NCBI RefSeq assembly: GCF_020447315.1
Contig: NZ_JAJADQ010000005.1
Span: 124,001-188,000, forward strand
DNA from: Hymenobacter nitidus
GTDB taxonomy: Bacteria; Bacteroidota; Bacteroidia; Cytophagales; Hymenobacteraceae
Reading direction: 5' to 3'
DNA length: 64,000 bases
Of this stretch, positions 56,702 through 64,000 are shown in pieces; positions within the stretch are counted from its first letter, which is position 1, and the number at the start of each line of letters is the position of its first letter. The translations under genes were made by a program, and so were the position numbers. The notes beneath the pieces were generated by a model that ran no database searches, was not told the origin of the DNA, and saw only the letters and a list, made by a program, of their open reading frames with translations.

Positions 56702-57772
56702 TTACCGCAGAATCTTCAGGCTATCCAACGTGCGCTGGTATTTGCGGGCGTTGCGCTTGTGCTGGGCGTAGGTTTCGGCGAAGTCGGAGAAGCCGCTCCG
56801 GTCGGGGCGGGCACAGAAGAAATAGTACTGGTGAGCCGCGGGTTTCAGCACGGCATTCAGGCTGGAGCGGTTGGCCGAGGTGATGGGCCCTGGCGGCAGG
56901 CCTTTGTGTTTGTAGGTGTTGTAGGGCGAGTCCACGAGCTTATCCTTATTCAGCACGCGCTTCACCCCGAAGTTGCCGATGGCCCAGAGCAAGGTGGGGT
57001 CGGCCTGCAGGCGCATGCCCGTGCGCAGCCGGTTCAGGTATACGCCCGCAATGATGGGCTTGTCGGTGGGCTCTGAGGTTTCGCGCTGTACAATACTGGC
57101 CAGCACATGTACCTGGGTAGGCGTCAGCTTCAGCGAATCGGCCTGACGCCGCCGCTCCGCAGTCCAGAATCGGTGGTGCATGGCCGCCGCCGAGTCCAGA
57201 AACTGCGTGGCCGAGGTGTTCCACAGAAACCGGTAGGGGCCCGGCAGAAACATCGTCAGAATAGTCGTGGTATCGAGCTGGTAGCGGCGCAGCAGCTGGC
57301 CGTTGTCGTTGAGCAGCCGGCGCAGCTGGGCCGAGTCGGCTTCGAGCTGGCGGGCTACCTGGCGCACCAGTTGAGGCTTGTACTTGAAAGCGTCGATGGT
57401 AAAAGCCACCGTGTCCTGCTGGCCCAGCCGTAGCTTGTCAAGCAGCGCCGAGTTGCCCAGTTCGGGCGTAAGCAGGTAGCGACCAGGCTGCACGTGGGCC
57501 GGATAGTCGCGCCAGCGGGCCACCTGCGCGAAGGTTTCCGGGTCACGCAGCAGCTCGTGCCTAGTCAGGGAGTCGAGCACGGCCTGAAAAGAGGAGCCCG
57601 AGCGGATGTAGAGGTAGGCTGGGCCGAAAGCCGACGCCGTTACGTTGGGTTTCCAGAGCAGCTGCCAGGCTTTATACAAAACTACGCTGCCGGCCAGCAG
57701 CAACACGGGAAGTAAAACCCGGGCCACCCGCCACCACAGGGCAGGAGGTTGGGAAGGATGCTGTACACTCAA
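56702..57772 (-). CDS. mltG: Endolytic transglycosylase MltG
   Basis: A 356-residue inner-membrane enzyme that cuts nascent glycan strands to set peptidoglycan chain length. A single helix (about 16-36) is followed by a LysM-like region and the YceG domain. The catalytic Glu is E231 in ASIVQRETSEP; the typical end DSPYNTYKHKGLPPGPI is present. Start at Met 57772 fits. It is 21 bp downstream of the methyltransferase stop on the same strand, and TACCTTTG at 57839-57832 could be its own -7 element inside that gene. Confidence 0.95.
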   Translation of the reverse strand: MSVQHPSQPPALWWRVARVLLPVLLLAGSVVLYKAWQLLWKPNVTASAFGPAYLYIRSGSSFQAVLDSLTRHELLRDPETFAQVARWRDYPAHVQPGRYLLTPELGNSALLDKLRLGQQDTVAFTIDAFKYKPQLVRQVARQLEADSAQLRRLLNDNGQLLRRYQLDTTTILTMFLPGPYRFLWNTSATQFLDSAAAMHHRFWTAERRRQADSLKLTPTQVHVLASIVQRETSEPTDKPIIAGVYLNRLRTGMRLQADPTLLWAIGNFGVKRVLNKDKLVDSPYNTYKHKGLPPGPITSANRSSLNAVLKPAAHQYYFFCARPDRSGFSDFAETYAQHKRNARKYQRTLDSLKILR

Positions 57773-57793
57773 AATACGAAACTACGGCTTGTT

Positions 57794-58564
57794 TTAGGGC
57801 TTTGTGGCTTTGGCCACCACCCGCCGCCAGACAAAGGTAAAGTCTCCGTCGGCAACCTCCTGAATCTGGAACTGCCGTCGGGCCATGACGGAGGCATTGC
57901 GGAACTCGCCCCGCACCTGAATGGCGCTGTTGCCTTTGCAGCCGGCCTTGTCCAGCCAGTCGTTCAGGCCCATGGCAGCATCGGCCTCCGGCTCCCCGAT
58001 TTCCTCGACCCACAGGCCCGCTTCCCCGATGGCCGTGCGCCATTCCTGGGGCGAGAGGTTGCGGGCGTGCGAAGGGTCGCGCAGCTTTTCCACGCGGTTC
58101 TGCCACTCGCTCACCTTGGGCTCGTTGTCGGGCACGGCGGTATCGGCCAGCAAAAACCGGCCGCCGGGCCGCAGCACGCGCGCTACTTCGGCCAGAAACT
58201 GCGGCACGGAGGTGAAATGATGCGGCGCCACCCGGCAGGTAACCACGGTGAAGGAGCCATCCGGAAACGGCAGCGCCTCGGCTGCCCCAACCACCCACGT
58301 GACATTGGTAACATCCAGCTCCTGCTGCCGCTTCTGGGCCTGGGCCAGCATGCCCGTCGACACATCCAGGCCCACCACCGACCGTACCAGCGGCGCGAAG
58401 GCCAGGGCCGTAAAGCCCGTACCGGTGGCTACATCCAGTACAATATCGGTGGGCTGCGCGCTGGCGTGCTCCAGTAGCCACCGGAGCAGGGCCTCGCTCC
58501 AGGTATTCCACTGGGCATTGTAGTGCGGGGCCTGGCGGTCAAACTGTTCTTTGGCGGAAGACAT
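57794..58564 (-). CDS. Class I SAM-dependent methyltransferase
   Basis: A 256-residue methyltransferase. Motif I is DIVLDVATGTGFTALAFAP (about 38-56), motif II in VTWVVGAAEALPFPDGSF and the post-motif VARVLRPGGRFLLAD. The pattern is UbiE/menaquinone-like (MPBQ-type), but the fold alone does not give the substrate. mltG follows at a short distance, so they may be co-transcribed. Confidence 0.88.
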   Translation of the reverse strand: MSSAKEQFDRQAPHYNAQWNTWSEALLRWLLEHASAQPTDIVLDVATGTGFTALAFAPLVRSVVGLDVSTGMLAQAQKRQQELDVTNVTWVVGAAEALPFPDGSFTVVTCRVAPHHFTSVPQFLAEVARVLRPGGRFLLADTAVPDNEPKVSEWQNRVEKLRDPSHARNLSPQEWRTAIGEAGLWVEEIGEPEADAAMGLNDWLDKAGCKGNSAIQVRGEFRNASVMARRQFQIQEVADGDFTFVWRRVVAKATKP

Positions 58565-58673
58565 GGCAGTTGGTTGTAGGTTGGTGCACTCTCAGGATGG
58601 TCAACAGGACGTTCGATTACTTCTAACGGGAACGAGCACCTAAAAACCAAAAAACAGCCGCCAAAAGCAACTT

Positions 58674-60161
58674 TTACCCCGCATTCACCAGCGTGGCAAT
58701 GGCGGTTTCCAACTCCTGAGTGCGCTGCTTCCGCTCAATCTCGACGGGCGCGGCGGCCCGCACTTCGCAGTCGTATATGGCGCACCGCTCGCAGGTTTCA
58801 TTTACGATGCGGACCGGAATGGCGGGGTCGTCGAGGAAGGTGACCTTTTGGCGCAGGTTGTCATCACAGAGCAAGCCCACGGTGACGCTTACGGCCGGCT
58901 CGTTGGGGCCGCCGGCCCGGGCCAGGGTCAGGCACAGGTACTCATCATCGGTACCGAAGTAGCGGGAGCGTTGGGCCGAAATAGCCGTGGTGGGCATGGG
59001 GGCAGCGGGTTGCTGACGCAGCTCCGAAATCAGGCGCAACGACACCCAGCGGCGGCAGTAGTGCTCGTGCAGCTCGTTGCCGTGGGGGTTGTGCAGGCGC
59101 GAGAGGTGCAGCTCCTTGGTCAGCACAAACGCCGCCTCGGCATTGGCCTGGTCGAAGCGCAGGAAGAACAGGCTTTGCAGGCCGAAGTGGCGGGGCAGCA
59201 GGTTGGTGATGCGCTGCATGAACATCTCCGGCGACACGTCATACTTGGTAATCAGGTCCAGAAACGCCGTAGGGTCCCACTTCTTGCTGGCAAATAGCTT
59301 CTGAAAGTCCCGGGTGAGGCTTTCCTCTTCCATCAGCAGCGCCCCGGCAAAGTAGGACGCCTTGAAGTTGTTGAGCACCTCATCGAAGCTGCGCACCGGG
59401 AAGCTGGCATTCACGTAGGGCCGCTCCCGCAGGTTCAGGTAGTTGAAAGCAATTTCGCGGCCCAGCACAAAGGCTTCCTGGGCACCGCTCAGGCCTGGGC
59501 GCATCAGCAGGCGCTTGGTTTTGGGCTGAAATACGGAGCGCAACCGCCCCAGACTGACGTATTCGCCCAGCTTGGTGCGGTCGACGGTATAGCCATATTT
59601 ATCGGTAAGCACCCGTTCCAGCTGCCGGGTGGCGAAGGGCGCGGCTACCAGCAGCTTTTCCTGCACGATAAAAGTGCGCACGTCCTGCTCCAGCTCCTCA
59701 AAGTAGTTGTCGTGCATTTCCTGGTAGGAGCGCAGCGCCGCCAGAAAGAAGTGCTCCTGCCGCATCTCGTAGTTGCGGGCTATTTCAAACAGCGTCCCGA
59801 TGAAGGCATTCATCTTGGCCGGCGCGTCCGAAATCAGCTCCACGATGCGGATCGGGTCCAAGCCGAACATCTCCAGCGGGAATTCCTTGAGCAGATCCGA
59901 CTGCAGCAGCTCGGAAATCGGCTCCAGCTTGCGGCTCAGCGTCAGGGAGGTCAGCTGGTCGTAGCTTACTTCCAGCACCTTGCTGAGGCTCAGTATTTTA
60001 TCAGCTTTGGGGTATTTCTTGCCCTTTTCAATCTCATTCAGGTAGGAAACCGAAACGTCGCAGGCCCGCGCCAGCTCGGCGGGGGTGAAGCCGCGCTCTT
60101 GCCGCAGCTCCCGCAGCTTTAAACCAAAAATTAAGCGGACAACCTGACCGTGACTAAGCAT
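58674..60161 (-). CDS. RamB/ScfR-type XRE transcriptional regulator
   Basis: A 495-residue regulator. An N-terminal helix-turn-helix (LKLRELRQERGFTPAELARACDVSVSYLNEIEKGKKYP, in blocks, about 12-50) leads to a region like ImmA/IrrE peptidases but with the zinc motif lost (REIAF for HExxH, about 240), and a C-terminal ScfR-type domain with paired Cys (CERCAIYDCEVRAA). This is the architecture of RamB and related short-chain-acyl regulators that control acetate, glyoxylate or propionate genes. It is divergent from aceB, with a palindrome between them, so aceB/aceA are the likely targets. Confidence 0.9.
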   Translation of the reverse strand: MLSHGQVVRLIFGLKLRELRQERGFTPAELARACDVSVSYLNEIEKGKKYPKADKILSLSKVLEVSYDQLTSLTLSRKLEPISELLQSDLLKEFPLEMFGLDPIRIVELISDAPAKMNAFIGTLFEIARNYEMRQEHFFLAALRSYQEMHDNYFEELEQDVRTFIVQEKLLVAAPFATRQLERVLTDKYGYTVDRTKLGEYVSLGRLRSVFQPKTKRLLMRPGLSGAQEAFVLGREIAFNYLNLRERPYVNASFPVRSFDEVLNNFKASYFAGALLMEEESLTRDFQKLFASKKWDPTAFLDLITKYDVSPEMFMQRITNLLPRHFGLQSLFFLRFDQANAEAAFVLTKELHLSRLHNPHGNELHEHYCRRWVSLRLISELRQQPAAPMPTTAISAQRSRYFGTDDEYLCLTLARAGGPNEPAVSVTVGLLCDDNLRQKVTFLDDPAIPVRIVNETCERCAIYDCEVRAAAPVEIERKQRTQELETAIATLVNAG

Positions 60162-60280
60162 AAGGTGAGTACAGAAGTAGGCTCGGCAGCCAGAAACCGG
60201 GAAGCCGGGGCAGCTACAAGAAAAAGAGAGTGAGGCGAAACCGTGGTAAAAGTAGGTAAAAACAAGCTTTTGTAAATTTT

Positions 60281-60312
60281 AGCGAATATTCGCTTGACTT
60301 ATAAAATTCGCT
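60281..60312. promoter_or_regulatory. Palindromic operator candidate for the RamB-like regulator
   Basis: AGCGAATATTCGCT (60281-60294) is a perfect 14-bp palindrome. A further half-site AATTCGCT lies at 60305-60312. The palindrome overlaps the -33 TTG of the aceB promoter by one base and the half-site lies between -33 and -7, so a bound dimer would block or change polymerase entry. No such site is seen before aceA. Confidence 0.6.
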
Positions 60313-60324
60313 GGCGTATGTTTG
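60294..60324 (+). promoter_or_regulatory. Promoter of aceB (Bacteroidota consensus)
   Basis: TTG (60294-60296) and TATGTTTG (60317-60324) are exactly 20 bases apart, a full match to TTG-N19-21-TAnnTTTG. The expected start of transcription is near 60330, giving a leader of about 33 nt before ATG 60363. Confidence 0.7.
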
Positions 60325-60362
60325 GTCATATCCTTTCCAGCTTTCCTACAACCATCCTGCTT

Positions 60363-61997
60363 ATGTCACCTTTCGCTGAGCCCCAAACCCTGGTTTCGAC
60401 CCCCACTTATATCACGCCCGAGCGGGTGAAAGTGGTGGGGGCCTACTCGCCCGAGTTTGCCGAAATCCTGACCCCATCAGCTCTGGCCTTCGTGGCCGAG
60501 CTGCACCGCCGCTTCGACCGCACCCGGCGCGAACTGCTGTTGCGCCGCGAGGTGCGGCAGCGGGAGTTTGAGGCCGGCGTGCTGCCCGACTTCCTACCCG
60601 AAACCCAGATGATTCGGGACAAGCCCTGGACCGTGGCCCCCGTGCCCACCGACTTGCAGGACCGCCGCGTGGAAATCACCGGGCCGGTGGAGCGCAAGAT
60701 GATTATCAACGCTCTGAACTCGGGCGCCAAGGTGTTTATGGCTGATCTGGAGGATTCTAACTCGCCGACCTGGGCCAACGTGGTGGAAGGTCAGCGCAAC
60801 CTGCGCGACGCCGTGCGCCGCACTATTTCGCTGAGCACGCCCGCCAAGGAGTACAAGCTCAACGACGTAACGGCCACGCTGGTGGTGCGGCCCCGCGGCT
60901 GGCATCTGGTCGAAAAGCACGTGCTGGTCGATGGGGAGCCCATCAGCGCCTCCATGTTCGACTTCGGGCTGTACTTCTTCCACAACGCCCACGAGCTGTG
61001 CAGCCGCGGCAGCGCGCCCTACTATTACCTGCCCAAAATCGAAAGCCACCTGGAAGCCCGGCTCTGGAACGACATCTTCGGCTTTGCGCAGTGGTCGTTG
61101 AAAATGCCCAAATGCACCATCAAGGCCACAGTGCTGATTGAAACGCTACCCGCCGCTTTCGAGCTGAACGAAATCTTGTATGAGCTGCGCGAGCACAGCG
61201 CCGGCCTCAACTGCGGCCGCTGGGACTACATTTTCTCCTACATCAAACGCCTGGGCCTGAAGCCCGAGTTCCGCCTGCCCGACCGCGCCCAGGTCACGAT
61301 GACGGTGCCCTTTATGGCAGCCTATTCCCAGCTCGTCATCCAGACCTGCCACCGCCGTGGGGTGCACGCCATTGGCGGTATGGCCGCCCAGATTCCGATT
61401 AAGAACGACCCTGAGGCTAATGAGGCCGCCCTGGAAAAAGTACGGCTGGACAAAGTGCGCGAGGCCAAAAATGGCCACGATGGTACCTGGGTGGCGCATC
61501 CGGGTTTGGTGCCGGTGGCCCTGGCCGTGTTCGATGAGCTGATGCCCCAGCCCAACCAGATTGACAACAAGCGCGAAGACGTGAAGGTAACGGCCGCCGA
61601 CCTGGTGCAAGCGCCCCAGGGCACTATTACTGAAGAAGGGCTGAAACTCAACATCGACGTGGCCATTCAGTACATCGAAGCCTGGCTGGGCGGCAACGGC
61701 TGCGTACCGATTTACAACCTAATGGAAGATGCGGCCACGGCCGAAATCAGCCGGGCCCAGGTGTGGCAGTGGCTGCACACGCCCGGCACCACACTAGTCG
61801 ACGGCCGCGAAATTACCGTGGAGCTGTACCGTTCCTATGTGCCCCAGCAGCTGGAGAAAATCCGGGCGCTGGTGGGGGAGGAGCGCTATACCACGGGCCG
61901 CTACCTGCAGGCCGCCCGCCTCTTCGACGGCCTGGTGACCAGTGAGAAGTTCGTGGAATTCCTCACCGTGCCGGCCTACGAGCAGCTGCCCAGCTAA
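60363..61997 (+). CDS. aceB: Malate synthase A
   Basis: A 544-residue malate synthase A, joining glyoxylate and acetyl-CoA in the glyoxylate shunt. Conserved blocks: [20 protein letters not shown] (the catalytic Glu/Asp region, read in part), [35 protein letters not shown] and [21 protein letters not shown] use ATG 60363 (MSPFAEPQ); the frame is open back to 60294, but that upstream part overlaps the promoter. aceA follows 223 bp downstream in the same direction, with no clear promoter of its own. Confidence 0.97.
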   Translation: MSPFAEPQTLVSTPTYITPERVKVVGAYSPEFAEILTPSALAFVAELHRRFDRTRRELLLRREVRQREFEAGVLPDFLPETQMIRDKPWTVAPVPTDLQDRRVEITGPVERKMIINALNSGAKVFMADLEDSNSPTWANVVEGQRNLRDAVRRTISLSTPAKEYKLNDVTATLVVRPRGWHLVEKHVLVDGEPISASMFDFGLYFFHNAHELCSRGSAPYYYLPKIESHLEARLWNDIFGFAQWSLKMPKCTIKATVLIETLPAAFELNEILYELREHSAGLNCGRWDYIFSYIKRLGLKPEFRLPDRAQVTMTVPFMAAYSQLVIQTCHRRGVHAIGGMAAQIPIKNDPEANEAALEKVRLDKVREAKNGHDGTWVAHPGLVPVALAVFDELMPQPNQIDNKREDVKVTAADLVQAPQGTITEEGLKLNIDVAIQYIEAWLGGNGCVPIYNLMEDAATAEISRAQVWQWLHTPGTTLVDGREITVELYRSYVPQQLEKIRALVGEERYTTGRYLQAARLFDGLVTSEKFVEFLTVPAYEQLPS

Positions 61998-62220
61998 CCA
62001 GCCACTGTTTTCCGGATACGTGACCTGCTGCCTTCTAAGCAGTAGGCTACCCGCCTGATCCGCCCGAGCCAAGCCGGGTGCCATTTCCTTATTGCCTTTT
62101 CCCAAAAGCGGCTTTTAAGTCTGCCCGGCCCCGCTTTGCCCTTTTGTTCCGATTCCCACATTCCTCCTTCCCAATCCTTTCTTTCAACCCGCAGGCTGTG
62201 CCTGCCCAACTTTCTCTCCC
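61998..62220 (+). promoter_or_regulatory. aceB-aceA intergenic spacer
   Basis: It holds a weak CTGCT/AGCAG hairpin near 62030-62043 and several pyrimidine-rich tracts, but no TAnnTTTG or operator palindrome. I see no open frame of note. aceA is probably read from the aceB promoter. Confidence 0.35.
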
Positions 62221-63513
62221 ATGAACAAGCAAGAACGTATTGCCGCCATTACGCAAGACTGGGCCACCAATCCGCGCTGGAAAGGTATTGAGCGACCCTA
62301 CGCCGCCGCCGACGTGGTGAAGCTGCAGAACTCTATCCGCATCGAGTATTCCCTGGCCCGCCAGGGGGCCGAGCGGCTCTGGAACCTGCTGCACTCGGAG
62401 CAGTACGTGGCCGGCCTCGGGGCGCTGACCGGCAACCAAGCCGTGCAGGAAGTGCAGGCCGGCCTGAACGCCATTTACCTCAGCGGCTGGCAGGTGGCTG
62501 CCGATGCTAACGGCGCCGGCCAGATGTACCCCGACCAAAGCCTGTACCCGGTCGACAGCGTGCCAAACGTGGTGAAACGCATCAACAACGCCCTGCTGCG
62601 TGCCGACCAGATTCAGAACCTGAGTGGAGAGGGCAACGTGCATTGGCTGGTGCCCATCGTGGCCGATGCGGAGGCGGGTTTTGGGGGTAACCTCAACGCG
62701 TTTGAGCTGATGAAGATGATGATTGAGGCCGGCGCGGCGGGTGTGCACTTCGAAGATCAGCTTTCCTCGGCCAAGAAGTGCGGCCACCTGGGCGGCAAAG
62801 TGCTGGTGCCCACCCAGGAGGCCATCAACAAGCTGGTGGCGGCCCGCCTGGCTGCCGACGTGCTGAACGTGCCCACGCTGGTAGTGGCTCGCACCGACGC
62901 CGATGCCGCCGACCTGATTACCTCTGACGTGGACGAGCGGGACCTGCCGTTTGTACTGAGCGACGAAGAGCGAACCAACGAAGGCTTCTACCGCGTGCGG
63001 CCCGGGGTGGAGTCATGCATTGCCCGCGGCCTGGCCTACGCCCCCTACGCCGACCTGCTGTGGATGGAAACCTCCCACCCCGACCTGGAGCAGGCCCGCG
63101 CCTTTGCCGAAGGCATTCATGCCCAGTTTCCCGGCAAGTTGCTGGCCTATAACTGCTCCCCTTCGTTCAATTGGGCTTCCAAGCTGAGCGTGGAGCAGAT
63201 GGAAACCTTCCGTGAGGAGCTGGCCGCGCTGGGCTTCAAGTTCCAGTTTATCACCCTGGCTGGTTTCCACGCGCTCAACACCAGCATGTTTGAGCTGGCC
63301 CAGGCTTACCGGGAGCGGGGCATGGCTGGCTACTCGGAGCTGCAGGAGCGGGAGTTTGCCCTCCAGAAACATGGTTTCAAGGCCGTGAAGCACCAGTCAT
63401 TCGTGGGCACCGGCTACTTCGACGCCGTACAGAGCGTGGTGTCGGCGGGCAAAGCCAGCACCTCGGCGCTGGTAGGCTCCACGGAGGAAGCGCAGTTTCA
63501 GAACGCTCATTAG
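62221..63513 (+). CDS. aceA: Isocitrate lyase
   Basis: A 430-residue isocitrate lyase that splits isocitrate to glyoxylate and succinate. The catalytic motif KKCGHLGGK is at about 181-189; [32 protein letters not shown] and [16 protein letters not shown] are the other marks. It is the partner of aceB in bypassing the CO2-releasing steps of the TCA cycle. Start ATG 62221 ([14 protein letters not shown]) matches the family. A long palindrome ends the unit. Confidence 0.97.
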   Translation: MNKQERIAAITQDWATNPRWKGIERPYAAADVVKLQNSIRIEYSLARQGAERLWNLLHSEQYVAGLGALTGNQAVQEVQAGLNAIYLSGWQVAADANGAGQMYPDQSLYPVDSVPNVVKRINNALLRADQIQNLSGEGNVHWLVPIVADAEAGFGGNLNAFELMKMMIEAGAAGVHFEDQLSSAKKCGHLGGKVLVPTQEAINKLVAARLAADVLNVPTLVVARTDADAADLITSDVDERDLPFVLSDEERTNEGFYRVRPGVESCIARGLAYAPYADLLWMETSHPDLEQARAFAEGIHAQFPGKLLAYNCSPSFNWASKLSVEQMETFREELAALGFKFQFITLAGFHALNTSMFELAQAYRERGMAGYSELQEREFALQKHGFKAVKHQSFVGTGYFDAVQSVVSAGKASTSALVGSTEEAQFQNAH

Positions 63514-63525
63514 CGAGCAGATAGT

Positions 63526-63591
63526 CCTGCTTCGGCTACGCTCAGTCTGACAGTAGTATTGCCCGTGAGATGTCTCCGGCTACTCGACAGG
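63526..63591. repeat. Degenerate GTCATGCT-family repeat, copy D (half-copies)
   Basis: TGCTTCGGCTACGCTCAGTC (from 63528) differs by few bases from the right arm of copy B (TGCTTCGGCAAGCTCAGCAT). A second similar stretch, GATGTCTCCGGCTACTCGAC, lies at 63569-63588. They look like decayed ends of the same family. Confidence 0.4.
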
Positions 63592-63618
63592 TTTAATTAG
63601 TCGGAAGTAGTGCAAAAC

Positions 63619-63650
63619 AAGTGAGCCGCTCTGTACAGAGCGGCTCACTT
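63619..63650. terminator. Perfect palindrome between aceA and the last gene
   Basis: AAGTGAGCCGCTCTGT and ACAGAGCGGCTCACTT form a perfect 16-bp inverted repeat with no spacer (63619-63650). A short ATTTG tail follows to the right. It lies between convergent genes and is likely a bidirectional terminator. Confidence 0.75.
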
Positions 63651-63672
63651 ATTTGTAGACGGTAAAACAACG

Positions 63673-64000
63673 TTAGGCAGCGGCATCAAAAGGGGTGGCA
63701 ATCTGGGCGTAGTCGAGGCCGTGGCGCTGGCAGGCTTCCTGCAGAATCGTTTTCTGCCAGGGGCGCAGTACCTGGTCGGCGCCCAGCTCGATGATGTCGG
63801 CTACGAGGCGGTTGGACAGCACCAGGTTGGCTACGTACACGTTGACATCGGCCGTGATGAGGCCTTTAAGCTGGGTAAGCAGCTGCTCACGGGCATCGGC
63901 TTTGGCGGCCTTTTCACCGCTGAGGCGGCGGCGGAACGGGAAGCGGCGCTGCTCGCCGGTAGCGGCCGGCTCGGGCACCGGCACGAAGTTGTCGGGCGAA
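63673..64000 (-). CDS. Unrecognised protein, C-terminal part (5' end outside window)
   Basis: The frame is open to the right edge, so the GTG at 63984 is not a forced start. The visible ~108 residues are charged and helical (GEKAAKADAREQLLTQLKGL, VLSNRLVADIIELGADQVL, RPWQKTILQEACQRHGLDYAQI) and end in AATPFDAAA. No motif is recognised and no signal or membrane helix is seen. It is convergent with aceA. Confidence 0.5.
   Translation of the reverse strand, partial: SPDNFVPVPEPAATGEQRRFPFRRRLSGEKAAKADAREQLLTQLKGLITADVNVYVANLVLSNRLVADIIELGADQVLRPWQKTILQEACQRHGLDYAQIATPFDAAA

Overview
The window looks like chromosome from a GC-rich member of the Bacteroidota, most like Hymenobacter or a close relative (Cytophagales). 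This rests on three SusC/SusD-type outer-membrane pairs, two type IX secretion-type proteins (PorQ and a PorE-like TPR/propeller/CRD/OmpA protein), a perfect Bacteroidota-type promoter (TTG-N20-TATGTTTG) before aceB, few Shine-Dalgarno sites, and overall protein similarity recalled from the family. No search was run. I see no rRNA, tRNA, CRISPR array, insertion sequence or prophage.

Layout. 1-5.7 kb: the end of an outer-membrane protein, a 5'-nucleotidase split over two genes, dnaA, a small PH-like membrane protein, OsmC. 5.7-12.4 kb: a GH3-family protein, a SUKH (SMI1/KNR4) protein coupled to a GreA-C-terminal-like protein, dxr and rseP, and a DUF6702-like protein. 12.6-21.1 kb: PorE-like protein, Lon, PorQ, HslU, a short-chain dehydrogenase. 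21.1-38.3 kb: an outer-membrane uptake island of three SusC/SusD pairs, one lipoprotein, and a cytochrome c fused to a copper monooxygenase. 38.5-47.1 kb: a long leftward run (prfB with a programmed frameshift, ilvE, a PduO-type adenosyltransferase, a LolD/MacB-like ATPase, a large TM-TPR protein, gatC, plsC, a Nudix hydrolase). 47.2-47.8 kb: a hairpin-rich stretch that may encode a small RNA, then an 80-residue disordered protein. 48-51.2 kb: rnhB and a signalling group (CZB zinc-binding protein, CHASE3-like/HAMP histidine kinase, single-domain response regulator). 51.4-58.6 kb: gcvT, comB, a MazG-like protein, dtd, a GT-C-like membrane protein, an AT-rich orphan gene, mltG, a methyltransferase. 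58.7-63.5 kb: a RamB/ScfR-type regulator divergent from aceB and aceA, with a palindrome and half-site on the aceB promoter. The window ends in an unrecognised partial gene.

How the parts work together. The glyoxylate-shunt block is the most coherent regulatory unit: regulator, operator-like palindrome, promoter, malate synthase and isocitrate lyase form one cassette for growth on acetate or fatty acids. The CZB/kinase/regulator group looks like a small phosphorelay. The SusC/SusD island has no carbohydrate-active enzymes or sigma/anti-sigma pair beside it, so its substrates cannot be read from context. A family of hairpin repeats carrying GTCATGCT/AGCATGAC ends lies between genes at three or four places.
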